Below, in pieces: positions 1-9,363 of a DNA stretch of 37,331 bases; within the stretch, counting starts at the first letter, position 1; each line of letters starts with the position of its first letter. The stretch covers positions 1-37,331 of the forward strand of contig NZ_JADDUM010000003.1 of the NCBI RefSeq assembly GCF_015163715.1. The letters run 5' to 3'. The position numbers and the translations under genes were made by a program. The notes below the pieces were generated by a model that did no database searches, was not told the DNA's origin, and saw only the letters and a program-made list of their open reading frames with translations. Source of the DNA: Pseudomonas cyclaminis (lineage in GTDB: Bacteria; Pseudomonadota; Gammaproteobacteria; Pseudomonadales; Pseudomonadaceae).

Positions 1-125
1 CGAAGCGGCCCCAAAACCGGCCAATGGGTTATGACTGAAAAAAACGCGGTGCCTGGATTGGGGCGCTTCGCAGCCCAGCGCGGGACAAGCCCACTCACCA
101 CAACAGCGCGTTTGACATGGATTCC
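1..125. repeat. Intergenic repeat-like region with imperfect inverted repeat
   Basis: No gene is visible here. Bases 1-14 and 58-70 form an inverted repeat (CGAAGCGGCCCCAA against TTGGGGCGCTTCG) that would be perfect if one C were added to the right arm. The following stretch (about 62-115) resembles the repetitive intergenic sequences common in fluorescent pseudomonads. The left end may be truncated by the window edge. Assignment to a repeat family is from memory and unverified. Confidence 0.4.
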
Positions 126-159
126 GCATTCACTGGAAGTTGTGTAGATACCTATGGCT

Positions 160-190
160 ATCGGGGGCAAGCCCCCTCCCACATTCTGAC
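160..190 (-). repeat. REP element (GTGGGAGGGGGCTTGC type)
   Basis: Read on the minus strand, 167-182 is GTGGGAGGGGGCTTGC. As I recall, this is the 16-mer core of the most abundant REP/REPIN family described in P. fluorescens SBW25. The flanking GGGGGC/GCCCCC bases give a short hairpin. It lies between the end of phoD and the repeat region at the window edge. Such elements are mobilised by RAYT transposases, none of which is in the window. Confidence 0.7.
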
Positions 191-204
191 CGCATGCCAA
201 ATTA

Positions 205-1745
205 TTAGACTGGTTGTAGTTTTTGCTCGAACACTGACACCCCATCCAGGTCGCGCAATATCACCGTCAACTCCGCCGTCTGCCCATCGATATTCACCTC
301 GCCAAAAAACTGAAACCCGGCAAACGGCGAGGTGTTCTGCGCCGGCGGTGCCTTTTCGAAGACCACCTCTGGCCCAAAGGTTTTATCCAGCGGATTAGGC
401 CCGAAACTTCCCGCATTCAATGGCCCGGCAACGAACTCCCAGAACGGCTCGAAATCCTGGAACGCCGCCCGATCCGGGTGGTAGTGATGCGCCGCGCAGT
501 AGTGCACATCCGCCGTCAGCCACACGTGGTTACGTACCTTCTGCGCACGCAGGAATGCCAACAGCTCGGCGATTTCCAGCTCGCGCCCTTGCGCCGGGCC
601 GGGGTCGCCGTTGGCAATCGCTTCCCAGCGCGGCACGCCGGGGCTGACTTCACCGTCAGGCACACCCAGGCCAATCGGCATGTCGGCGGCGATCACTTTC
701 CATTGCGCCTTGGAGGCCTTGAGCTCGCGCTTTAGCCAGTCCAGTTGCTCACGGCCCAGGAAGGGTTTGGCGCCGCCCAGGTTGTCATCGTTGCCGCCGC
801 GATAGCTGCGCATATCCAGCACAAACACATCCAGCAGCGGGCCGTAGCTGAGCTTGCGATAAATCCGCCCGCCGCCATCGGCGCTCTGCAGACGCATCGG
901 CGCATATTCCAACCAGGCCTGCGCGCACGCCCGACCAGGGTGTTGATGTCCTTGGTCTGGTAGCGCTCATCGAGTTGCTTGCTCGGCGACCAGTTATTCA
1001 CCACCTCGTGGTCGTCCCATTGCCAGATCTGCGGCACTTCGGCATTGAAGCGGCGCACGTTTTCATCCAGCAGGTTGTAGCGGTAATTGCCGCGATACTC
1101 ATCGAGGGTTTCGGCGACTTTGCTCTTGGCTTCGGTGGTGATATTGCGCCAGATGCGACCGCCTTCAGTCTCCAGTTGCGCCGGCACCGGGCCGTCGGCG
1201 TAGATGGTGTCGCCGCTGTGGATAAAGAAGTCCGGCAGGCGCAGGCGCATGGCCTCGTAGATGCGCATGCCGCCGATGTCCGGGTTGATGCCGAAGCCTT
1301 GGCCGACGGTGTCGCCGCTCCACACAAAACGAATGTCACGGCGCTGCTGCGGCACGCTGCGCAGGTGGCCGAACCACGGCTCGCTGGCGATGCCGGTCTG
1401 GGCGTCTTCGAAGTGCACACGGTAGAAAACCGCCTGGTCGGCAGGCAGCCCGGTGAGTTCGACGCGGGCGGTGAAGTCAGTGCGGTTGTCGGCCACCGGC
1501 GAGACGAATCGGCGTGGGTTGCTGAACACGCTGCGGGTGTCCCACTCCACCACCATCCGCGCCGGGCGGTCACTGCGGCTCCAGATCATGGCGCGATCGC
1601 CGAGCAGGTCGCCGGACTGCACGCCGTCGGTGAGTTGCGGCCGGTCCTTGACCGAAGCAATCACCGCCGGCGCCAGGCCCGGCAGCAAAAGGCCGGCGCC
1701 GACGACTTGCATCACACGGCGACGGCCCAGATCGAAATGGCTCAT
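205..1745 (-). pseudogene. phoD: Alkaline phosphatase PhoD, single-base frameshift
   Basis: PhoD-family alkaline phosphatase/phosphodiesterase, an exported calcium- and iron-dependent enzyme that releases phosphate from phosphoesters. The start at 1745 follows a strong AGGAGG. The N-terminus carries a twin-arginine signal (GRRRVMQVVGAG then a hydrophobic stretch), so export by Tat is expected. Metallophosphatase signatures are present: SGDTVGQGFG, FIHSGDTIYADGP, WQWDDHEVVNNW and, in the second fragment, LTADVHYCAAHH. The reading frame breaks near 920: minus-strand GCGCGCAGGCC should read GCGCGCCAGGCC, giving GRARQAWLEYAPMR. Restoring one C gives about 513 residues, normal for the family. The gene lies 44 bp downstream of fruA. 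The lesion has the same signature as six others in the window, so a sequencing error is more likely than gene decay. Confidence 0.85.
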
Positions 1746-1789
1746 GCAGGTGCCCTCCTGATTATCAAAAGGGCCACTTAAGCATGCGC

Positions 1790-3504
1790 TTATGACACCG
1801 GTGCGACAGCCAGTTCCACCGTTTCGGGACGCTTGATCACGGCATACACCAAGCCGGTCAACAGGCTACCGGCGACGATGGCCAGCAGGTACAACAGCGC
1901 GTGGTTGATCGCCCCCGGAATCACCAGCACGAACAGCCCGCCATGGGGCGCGGCGAGTTTGCAGCCGAAGTACATGGACAGGGCGCCAGTCAGCGCGCCA
2001 CCGGCGATAGCAGCCGGGATCACCCGCAATGGGTCTTTGGCCGCAAACGGGATCGCGCCTTCAGAGATAAAGCACAGGCCGAGGATCATCGCGGCCTTGC
2101 CGGCTTCGCGCTCGGTCTGGGCAAATTTGCGCCGCGCCAGGAACGTCGCGATGCCCATGCCAATCGGCGGCACCATGCCGGCGGCCATGGTCGCCGCCAT
2201 CGGCGCTCCGCTGGACGCTGCCAGCAAGCCCACCGAAAACGCATAGGCCGCCTTGTTGATCGCCCGCCCAGATCCACACACATCATGCCGCCCAGCAGGA
2301 TGCCCAGCAGCACCGCGTTGGTGGTGCCCATGGTGCTGAGAAAGTCGGTAAGACTGGTCAGCATGCGCGCCACAGGCGGGCCGACCAGGTAGATCATCGC
2401 CAGGCCGGTAATCAGGCTTGCCAGCAGCGGGATGATCAGGATCGGCTTGAGCGCTTCCATGCTTTGTGGCAATTGCACGGCACGGGTGATCAGTTTGACG
2501 CAGTAGCCCGCCAGGAAACCGGCAAGGATGCCGCCGATAAAACCCGCCCCCAACGTGCCGGCCAACAGGCCGCCGATCATGCCCGGCGCAATGCCGGGGC
2601 GGTCGGCAATCGAGTACGCGATGTAACCTGCCAGCAGCGGCACCATCAACGTAAAGGCGCTGTTGCCGACGGTTTTCAACGCGGCCGCCAAGGTGCCTTC
2701 CTGTTCGAACGCGTGAATGCCAAAGGCGAACGACAACGCAATCAACAAACCGCCTGCCACCACCATCGGCAACATGAACGACACACCGGTGAGCAGGTGT
2801 TTGTACACGCCGGTTTTTTCTTTCTTGGCCACCGCGGCGGTGCCTGTGTTTTCGACGGCGCCTTCGGCCAAGGCCTTGTTGAGGGTCGCTTCGGATTGCT
2901 TGAGGGCAATGCCGGTGCCGCAACGGTAGATCTTCTTGCCGGCGAAGCGCTCGGTGGCGACTTCAATGTCTGCCGCGAGCAACACCACGTCGGCGTTGGC
3001 GATGGCCTCCGGGCTCAATGGCGTACGTGCGCCTACTGAGCCTTGGGTCTCGACCTGCAAGTCATAACCCAGGCGCTTGGCCGTCTGCTGCAAGGCTTCG
3101 GCGGCCATGAAGGTATGGGCCACGCCCGTGGGGCACGCGGTAACCGCGACGATACGCGGGGCCTGTTTCAATGCCACTGGCGCTTGGCTGGCGAGCTGCA
3201 CCTGGGCTTCTTCGGCGCCACGGCGCAACACCGCTTCGACATCCGCCAGCGCTTGGGCCGGGGTGCTCTGGAACACGCGCTTGCCGACAAAGCGCTGCAT
3301 ATCCACCGGGGTGCTGCTGACCAGCAACACCCATTCGGCGGCGTCGATTGTCGCTTGGGACAGTGCGCGTTCCGGGTGTTGCACGTCGACGACTTCGACG
3401 CTGGTGCTCCAACCTTGGCGTTGCGCGGCAGCGTCCAGCAAGCGGGCGCACAGCACACTGGTGACCATGCCGTTCGGGCAGGCAGTAACAATGGCTAACT
3501 TCAT
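1790..3504 (-). pseudogene. fruA: PTS fructose transporter subunit IIBC FruA, frameshifted
   Basis: Membrane permease of the fructose phosphotransferase system; it takes phosphate from FruB and imports fructose as fructose 1-phosphate. Two IIB domains lie at the N-terminus: TACPNGM with Cys9, and TACPTGVAHT with Cys124, the likely phospho-cysteine. They are followed by an IIC membrane domain (GIAPGMIGGLLAG and the conserved DLGGPINKAAYAF). The frame breaks inside that last motif near 2261: minus-strand GGCGGGCGATC should read GGCGGGCCGATC. With one C restored the protein is about 571 residues. I start at ATG 3504, which has GAGGG seven bases upstream, rather than the GTG one codon earlier. 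It is the last gene of fruB-fruK-fruA, 11 bp after fruK. A real break would abolish fructose uptake, but an indel error is the simpler reading. Confidence 0.88.
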
Positions 3505-3515
3505 CACAAACCCTC

Positions 3516-4435
3516 TTATTGTTCTGTCAGCGGGCGCACAACTACGCCGCTTTCGAGGTGCGCCAACTGCGCGTCATCGCTGATGCCAAAACCGATCTGC
3601 GTCACCGCCATCGCCGCTATCGCGGTGGCGCGGCGCAAGGTCTGCTCGGGCGCTTCGCCGCTGAGCAGACGTGAAGCATGCCGGCCAGCAGCGAATCGCC
3701 GGCGCCGACGGTGCTGGCCACGGTGACCTTGGGCGGCGTCGCATGCAGTGTTGCGCCCGGGCTGTACCAGCTCACGCCCGCGGCGCCGTCGGAGACCACC
3801 ACATGCTCCACACCCTGTTGATGCAGTTGGCTGACGGCATCCGTGGCATTCGCCAGGGCGTCGGCCAGCTCTTCGGTGTTGGGTTTGACCAACCACGGGC
3901 CCGCCTGCAAACCCGCCCGCAACGCTTCGCCGCTGGTGTCCAGGGCGACTTTCAAACCGAGCTTTTTCAGTTGCACCAACAAATCCTGCAACCACTGCGG
4001 GCTGACGCCACGGGGCAAGCTGCCGGCGACCACCACCGCGTCATGCCCGGGGGCGATCCGCGTGAGTTGATCGAGCAGCGCCTGTTGCGCCCGTTCACTG
4101 ACCCACGGCCCCGGCGCGTTGATGTCGGTGATCCGGCCGTCCTGCTCGGCGATCTTGATATTGCTGCGGGTTTCGCCAGGCACGCGGATAAATGCGTCGG
4201 CAAAACCACGGCGCGCGATCAGCGCTTCAAAGGCTTGCGGATTGTCCTCTCCCAGAAAACCGCCCACGGTCACCTGATGCCCAAGATCCGCCAACACCTG
4301 CGCCACATTCACGCCCTTGCCGGCGGCATGGGTGAGCATGGCGTCGCTGCGGTTGACTTCACCCGGTTCCAGGCGCGCCAGGCGCACCGTAAGGTCCAAC
4401 GCCGGGTTCAGCGTCAGGCTTAGAATCCTTGCCAT
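3516..4435 (-). pseudogene. fruK: 1-phosphofructokinase FruK, frameshifted near C-terminus
   Basis: PfkB-family kinase that turns fructose 1-phosphate into fructose 1,6-bisphosphate and so removes the effector of Cra. The N-terminus LTLNPALDLTV, the AAGKGVNVAQVLADLG signature and the ATP-site/catalytic-base motif TVGAGDSLLAGML are present. Directly after this motif the frame breaks: near 3670, minus-strand CTTCACGTCTG should read CTTCACGGTCTG, restoring HGLLSGEAPEQTLRRATAIAAMAV in the other frame. The repaired length is about 306 residues, close to the usual 310. The ATG at 4435 abuts the fruB stop codon with no spacing, so translational coupling is likely. The missing base lies after the catalytic Asp, so even a genuine lesion would leave most of the fold. 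Confidence 0.88.
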
Positions 4436-7294
4436 TTACACGGCCTCCACTAGGGCACGCACTTCGGCAGGAGACCCCACCGCCAGTGCTTTTTGCGCCA
4501 GGCCCTGGGCCTCGCTCAGACTGAATTCACGCACCCGCGCCTTCACCTCGGGAATGCTGCGGGCCGACACGCTCAACTCATCCACACCCAGCCCGATCAG
4601 CACCGGCACCGCCAGCGGGTCTGCCGCCAGCTCGCCGCACACGCCGACCCATTTGCCATGGGCGTGGGCCGCACGCACGGTGATGTCGATCAGTTGCAAC
4701 ACTGCCGGGTGCAGGCCATCGGCCTGGGCCGACAAGGTCGGGTGGCCACGGTCGATGGCCAGGGTGTACTGGGTCAGGTCGTTGGTGCCGACACTGAAGA
4801 AGTCGACCTCTTTGGCCAGCACGGGCGCCAACAGCGCAGCGGACGGCACTTCGATCATGATGCCCAGTTGCAGGTCGGCCACCGGGATTTCCAGGCGCAG
4901 GCGCTCGGTCATGTCACGGGCGGCGCGCCATTCATCCACGCTGCCGACCATGGGAAACATGATGCGCAGCGGACGGTTATCCGCCGAGCGCAACAGGGCG
5001 CGCAATTGCGCTTCCATGATCTGCGGGCGTTGCAGGGTGAGGCGAATGCCGCGCACGCCGAGGAAGGGGTTTTCTTCCTCGGCAATCGGCCAGTAAGGCA
5101 ACGGTTTGTCGCCGCCCACGTCGAGGGTGCGCACCACCAGCGGGCGCCCATCGAGGCCGTCGAGGACGCGGCGGTATTCGGCTTCCTGGGTGGCTTCGTC
5201 CGGCGCCTGCGGGTGGGCCATGAAAATCAGCTCGGTACGCAGCAGGCCAATGCCTTCGGCGCCCTGCTCGACCGCTTTGGCGACACCCGCGCTCTCGCCG
5301 ATGTTGGCAAACACTTCCACGGCGTGGCCGTCACGGGTGACAGCCGGTTCATGGCGCTGGGCCGAGGCGGCTTGCAGGCGCTGCTCGCGGGTATCGCGCT
5401 CGACGGTGGCGCGTTGCAACGTCGCGGCGTCGGCGTCCACATGCAGGCGACCGCGCTGGCCATCAAGCAACAACGGCGTGCCGGAGGCCAGCAGCAACAC
5501 GGCCGGACCGGCACCGACCAACGCGGGGATGCCCAGGGCACGGGCGACGATAGCGCTGTGGGCCGTGGCGCCACCACGGGCGGTGAGGATGCCGGCGACG
5601 CGGGTGGGGTCCAGACGGGCAACGTCTGAAGGGCCGACTTCGTCCATCACCAGAATGTAGGGTTCGCTAGGTTCCTGGGCGGTTTCGACGCCACACAGTT
5701 GAGCCAGCACCCGCCGACCGATGTCACGCAGGTCGGCGGCGCGCTCGGCGAGCAGAGCATCCTGCAACGACTCCTGCTGCTTGGCGGCGGCTTCGATCAC
5801 GCTCATCCACGCGGCTTCGGCGCTTTCACCTTGTTTGAGGCGGGTGTCGACTTCGTCGGTCAGTTCCGGGTCGTCGAGCATTTCCTGGTGGGTGATGAAA
5901 ATCTCGCGAATCGCCTTGGCTTGGCTGCGCTCGATCAGGCCCTGGATATCGCGGCGTACTTCACCGAGAGCCTCTTGCAGGCGCTGGCGCTCAATGGCCG
6001 AGGATTCGCCGCGCAACGGGTAATCGAAGACTTGCTGGATCTGCACATGCGCCGGGCCGATGGCAATGCCCGGCGCGGCGGCGATGGCCTGGACCTGGCT
6101 GCCGGCCAGCGGTGCGCTGAGCGCGGGCTCGGCCTCAACGATGGCAGGCTTGGCGCTCGCAGTCGGCAGCGGCTCGACCTCTTCTCCCAGCCCCTCCTCT
6201 ACCGCCGCCAGCAGCGCGGGCAGCGCATCACCGGCAATGCTCGGCTCGGCGACAAATTCCAGCACTTGACCGCGACGGGCGCCCAGGCTCAGCAACTTGC
6301 TCAGGCTCTTCACCGACACCGCGCCCACAGGACCGTCGACGATGCGCACACGGATGTCGCCTTCAAAACTTTTTGCCAGTTGCGCGAGGATCTTCGCCGG
6401 TCGCGCATGCAGCCCGTGGGCGTTGGCCAGGGTGATGCGTGCGCTCGGCCAATCCGGCGGCAGTTCACCGCCCAACACTTCGAGTACTGCACGGCTGCTG
6501 GTGGCACGGCCCAATTCCTGGCCGCGACCTTCGATCAACAAGGCGCACAGGCGCTCAAGCAACGCCTGGTGGGCTTCGCCCAGGCTGGCCAGGCAGAACA
6601 GGCCGTTAAGCGGCTGGCCGAGGTAGCGCATGGGTTTATCCGGCGTGACAAACGCCAGGCCCGGACGCTTGACCGTCTGCTCGCTGTGCAGCCACCACAG
6701 GCCATCGCCCAGGGGCAGTGCGTCGACCTGCTGCAATACAGCGGCGAAACCATTGCTCACACAATCGGCCTGGCGCAGCAGGCGTGCGCCTCGCCAGACC
6801 AGCTCTTCAAAGTCATCGGCGGACACGCCCAGGCTGATCATCTGCGCATCCAGCGCCAGCTCCTGCGGCGCGCCTTGCAGCAGTTTGAGCAACGCTTCGG
6901 CGCTGCCGGCACGGCGCAGTGCCTGGCCCAGGTCGGTTTCACCGAGGGCGCGGGTGAGCAGTTGCAGCAGGCGCAGGTGTTCATCGGATTTGGCGGCAAT
7001 GCCGATGGCCAGGTACACGATCTGACCGTCGCCCCAGTCCACCCCTTCGGGGAACTGCAACAGGCGCACGCCGGTGGAAAATACTTGGTCGCGGGTTTCG
7101 GGAGTGCCGTGAGGGATGGCAATACCTTGGCCAAGAAAGGTCGAGCCTTGGGCTTCACGGGCTTGCAAGCCGCTGAGATACCCCTCGGCGACCAGGCCAT
7201 CGACCACCAGTTTGTCAGCGAGCAGGTGCAAGGCAGCAGACTTATCCACAGCCACTTGGCCCATGGATATCTGCTCTACAGTGAGCTCAAGCAT
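4436..7294 (-). CDS. fruB: Multiphosphoryl transfer protein FruB (EIIA-HPr-EI)
   Basis: Soluble protein that combines all the PEP-to-FruA phosphoryl carriers of the fructose PTS. It has 952 residues. The order is EIIA-Fru with active His62 (AIPHGTPETRD), a second EIIA-like central domain at about 150-285 without the active-site motif, an HPr domain at about 284-375 with the active His near 296 (HGLHARPAK), then enzyme I from about 400 with active His579 (GGATAHSAIVARALG) and the PEP-binding barrel (LGIMIEVPSAA, GTNDLTQY, GVCGELA). This is the usual Pseudomonas architecture. The frame is intact, unlike its two operon partners. The start at 7294 follows AGGAGA and a short stem-loop in the leader. 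Regulation by Cra is expected from the operator at 7432-7443. Confidence 0.97.
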   Translation of the reverse strand: MLELTVEQISMGQVAVDKSAALHLLADKLVVDGLVAEGYLSGLQAREAQGSTFLGQGIAIPHGTPETRDQVFSTGVRLLQFPEGVDWGDGQIVYLAIGIAAKSDEHLRLLQLLTRALGETDLGQALRRAGSAEALLKLLQGAPQELALDAQMISLGVSADDFEELVWRGARLLRQADCVSNGFAAVLQQVDALPLGDGLWWLHSEQTVKRPGLAFVTPDKPMRYLGQPLNGLFCLASLGEAHQALLERLCALLIEGRGQELGRATSSRAVLEVLGGELPPDWPSARITLANAHGLHARPAKILAQLAKSFEGDIRVRIVDGPVGAVSVKSLSKLLSLGARRGQVLEFVAEPSIAGDALPALLAAVEEGLGEEVEPLPTASAKPAIVEAEPALSAPLAGSQVQAIAAAPGIAIGPAHVQIQQVFDYPLRGESSAIERQRLQEALGEVRRDIQGLIERSQAKAIREIFITHQEMLDDPELTDEVDTRLKQGESAEAAWMSVIEAAAKQQESLQDALLAERAADLRDIGRRVLAQLCGVETAQEPSEPYILVMDEVGPSDVARLDPTRVAGILTARGGATAHSAIVARALGIPALVGAGPAVLLLASGTPLLLDGQRGRLHVDADAATLQRATVERDTREQRLQAASAQRHEPAVTRDGHAVEVFANIGESAGVAKAVEQGAEGIGLLRTELIFMAHPQAPDEATQEAEYRRVLDGLDGRPLVVRTLDVGGDKPLPYWPIAEEENPFLGVRGIRLTLQRPQIMEAQLRALLRSADNRPLRIMFPMVGSVDEWRAARDMTERLRLEIPVADLQLGIMIEVPSAALLAPVLAKEVDFFSVGTNDLTQYTLAIDRGHPTLSAQADGLHPAVLQLIDITVRAAHAHGKWVGVCGELAADPLAVPVLIGLGVDELSVSARSIPEVKARVREFSLSEAQGLAQKALAVGSPAEVRALVEAV

Positions 7295-7308
7295 GCCGTT
7301 CTCCTAGT

Positions 7309-7327
7309 TAGTGCAAGGGGTGCACTA
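7309..7327 (-). promoter_or_regulatory. Stem-loop in fruB leader just upstream of its RBS
   Basis: TAGTGCA (7309-7315) and TGCACTA (7321-7327) are perfect 7-bp inverted arms with a 5-base loop. On the fruB strand the hairpin ends only a few bases before the AGGAGA ribosome site. It could influence translation or transcript stability, or be chance. There is no U-tract, so it is not a terminator. Confidence 0.35.
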
Positions 7328-7373
7328 GGTATTGTTTTGAATAATTCAGTGTAAATGTGTTCAGAATTTACTG

Positions 7374-7405
7374 ACTGAGTGGTCAATTGGCAGTAGCCAC
7401 TCAGT
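7374..7405. promoter_or_regulatory. Inverted repeat in the fruB-fruR intergenic region
   Basis: ACTGAGTGG (7374-7382) and CCACTCAGT (7397-7405) are perfect 9-bp arms separated by 14 bases. The position, between the Cra operator and fruB, suits a regulatory site or a leader hairpin. I do not recognise a known regulator for this sequence. Confidence 0.35.
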
Positions 7406-7431
7406 AGCGAACGTCGTAAAAATACGCTGGC

Positions 7432-7443
7432 TGAAACGTTTAA
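7432..7443. promoter_or_regulatory. Cra/FruR operator
   Basis: The sequence is TGAAACGTTTAA on the plus strand, TTAAACGTTTCA on the minus strand. From memory, the minus-strand form is identical to the operator reported upstream of fruB in P. putida, where Cra represses fruBKA and is released by fructose 1-phosphate. It lies in the divergent fruB/fruR intergenic region, 138 bases from the fruB start, so one site could control both directions. Identification rests on recalled literature plus exact location. Confidence 0.8.
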
Positions 7444-7588
7444 TCTAGAATTTAAGGCAGATTACGCGTTAATTGTGCATCCTTGAAGGACCACTCGGCA
7501 CTTGAGCCAGGACATGGGTCGTACGCTGGAATCGGTTACGATTGGAAAAAATGTCGGGGCAAGCTCCAAAAAACAAGGAAATCCCGGT

Positions 7589-8584
7589 TTGAAACTCAGT
7601 GATATCGCACGTCTCGCCGGTGTGTCCGTGACCACCGCCAGCTACGTCATCAATGGCAAGGCCGAACAGCAACGCATCAGCAGCGCCACCGTGGAGCGGG
7701 TGCGTGCCGTGGTCCAAGCCCATGGCTTTACCCCCAACCCCCAGGCCGCCGGACTGCGCAGTCGGCACACGCGCACCTTGGGCTTTATCCTGCCCGACCT
7801 GGAAAACCCCAGTTACGCACGAATCGCCAAGCTATTGGAACAGGGCGCGCGTGCGCGTGGCTATCAGCTGCTGATTGCCAGTTCCGACGATGAGGCGGAC
7901 AGCGAGCGTCAATTGCTGCAACTGTTCCGCGCACGGCGTTGCGATGCGTTGTTCGTGGCCAGTTGCCTGCCCGCCAGTGATGACAGTTACCGCGAGCTGC
8001 AAGCCAAGGGCTTGCCGGTGATCGCCATCGACCGGGTGATGGAACCCGAACAGTTCTGCTCCGTGGTCAGCGATGACCGCCAGGCCTGTCAGCAACTGAC
8101 CAGCAGCCTGTTGCAACCGGTGCCCAAGCAAATCGTGCTGATCGGCGCACGGCCCGAGTTGAGCATCAGCCAGGAGCGTGCCGCCGGTTTCCGTGAAGCG
8201 CTGCAAGGCTTCACGGGTGAAGTGATCGTCGAACACGGCGAGTCCTTCAGCCGTGATTGCGGCCGACAGCTGATGGAGCAACTTCTGCAACAACTGGGGC
8301 ATTTGCCTGACGCACTGGTGACCACGTCCTACGTGCTGCTGCAGGGTGTGTTTGACGCGCTGCATGACTTCCCGCTCAAGTCGCGCCCGCTGCGCCTGGG
8401 CACCTTTGGTGACACGCAGTTGCTGGATTTCCTGCCGCTGCCGGTCAACGCCATGGCCCAGCAACATCAACTGATTGCCGACACCGCCTTGCGCCTGGCC
8501 CTGGCCGCGATTGAAGAAGAACAGTACCAGCCGGGCGTGCACGCCATCGGCCGGACCTTCAAACAGCGTATCCACGAGGCCTGA
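7589..8584 (+). CDS. fruR: Catabolite repressor/activator Cra (FruR), LacI family
   Basis: LacI-type transcription factor that represses the fructose PTS operon and responds to fructose 1-phosphate. The DNA-binding domain is at the extreme N-terminus (LSDIARLAGVSVTTASYVIN, hinge region to AAGLRSRHTRTLGF), followed by a periplasmic-binding-protein-like effector domain. I prefer the TTG at 7589, about 331 residues. It has AAGGAA eight bases upstream and gives the usual LacI-family start directly before the helix-turn-helix. In-frame starts further upstream (TTG 7502, ATG 7514) would add a 25-29 residue tail that lacks any recognisable domain. The gene is divergent from fruB, and tatD follows two bases after its stop. 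Confidence 0.93.
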   Translation: MKLSDIARLAGVSVTTASYVINGKAEQQRISSATVERVRAVVQAHGFTPNPQAAGLRSRHTRTLGFILPDLENPSYARIAKLLEQGARARGYQLLIASSDDEADSERQLLQLFRARRCDALFVASCLPASDDSYRELQAKGLPVIAIDRVMEPEQFCSVVSDDRQACQQLTSSLLQPVPKQIVLIGARPELSISQERAAGFREALQGFTGEVIVEHGESFSRDCGRQLMEQLLQQLGHLPDALVTTSYVLLQGVFDALHDFPLKSRPLRLGTFGDTQLLDFLPLPVNAMAQQHQLIADTALRLALAAIEEEQYQPGVHAIGRTFKQRIHEA

Positions 8585-8586
8585 GC

Positions 8587-9363
8587 GTGGAGCTGATCGA
8601 CACCCACACCCACCTGGACTTTGCGGACTTCGACAGTGATCGCCCGCAAGTCCTCGCCCACAGTCGTACGCTCGGTGTGCGGCGCATGGTGGTGTTGGGG
8701 GTGTATCAGCAGAATTGGCAGCGCTTGTGGGATTTGGTACAGGCGGATGAAGGTTTGTTCGCGGCCTTCGGCCTGCACCCGGTGTACCTGGATGACCACT
8801 GCCCCGCCGACCTCACGGAATTGGGCGACTGGCTGAGCCGCCTGCACGGCCACCGGCAACTGTGCGCAGTGGGCGAAATCGGCCTGGATTACTTCCTTGA
8901 ACACCTGGACCGCGAACGCCAGCAAAGCCTGTTCGAAGCCCAGCTCAAACTGGCCGTGGACTTCCAACTGCCGGCCCTGCTGCACGTACGCCGCAGCCAC
9001 GCCGCCGTGATCGCGACCCTCAAGCGTATCCGCCTGCCACGGGGCGGCATCATCCATGCATTTGCCGGTAGCCGGGAAGAAGCCCACGAGTACATCAAGC
9101 TGGGCTTTAAACTTGGCCTGGGCGGTGCCGCCACGTGGCCCCAGGCGCTGCGCATGCACAAGGTGCTGGCGCAACTGCCGCTGGACGCGGTGGTACTGGA
9201 AACCGACGCCCCCGACATGGCACCGGCCATGTACCCAGGCCAGCGCAACAGCCCCGAGCACCTGCCGGCGATCTGCACCGCCCTGGCCGAGCGCATGGGC
9301 ATAAGCCCGCTATTGCTGGCCGAGGCGAGCACACGCAATGCGGGCGAGCTGTTCAATTGGTAA
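8587..9363 (+). CDS. TatD-family metal-dependent deoxyribonuclease
   Basis: Cytoplasmic TIM-barrel hydrolase of the TatD family; members act as 3'-5' DNases. It has 258 residues. The metal-ligand motifs are all visible: DTHTHLDF at the N-terminus, VGEIGLDY in the middle, then His residues in LLHVR and IIHAFAG, and the C-terminal ETDAPDM. It begins with GTG preceded by GAGG at a good distance and starts two bases after the fruR stop, so co-transcription with fruR is likely. The 3' end overlaps the oppositely oriented zinc-ribbon gene by 54 bp. Which TatD paralogue this is cannot be settled from the sequence alone, so no symbol is given. Confidence 0.92.
   Translation: MELIDTHTHLDFADFDSDRPQVLAHSRTLGVRRMVVLGVYQQNWQRLWDLVQADEGLFAAFGLHPVYLDDHCPADLTELGDWLSRLHGHRQLCAVGEIGLDYFLEHLDRERQQSLFEAQLKLAVDFQLPALLHVRRSHAAVIATLKRIRLPRGGIIHAFAGSREEAHEYIKLGFKLGLGGAATWPQALRMHKVLAQLPLDAVVLETDAPDMAPAMYPGQRNSPEHLPAICTALAERMGISPLLLAEASTRNAGELFNW

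Noticed and set aside
975..1781. 268-codon plus-strand frame opposite phoD
   Set aside because: Antisense shadow of PhoD; the composition is His/Ala/Val rich as expected of reversed codons.
5699..7354. 551-codon open frame on the plus strand across fruB
   Set aside because: It is antisense to the well-supported FruB multi-domain protein. Long shadow frames are normal in high-GC Pseudomonas, and it has no recognisable motif or ribosome site.
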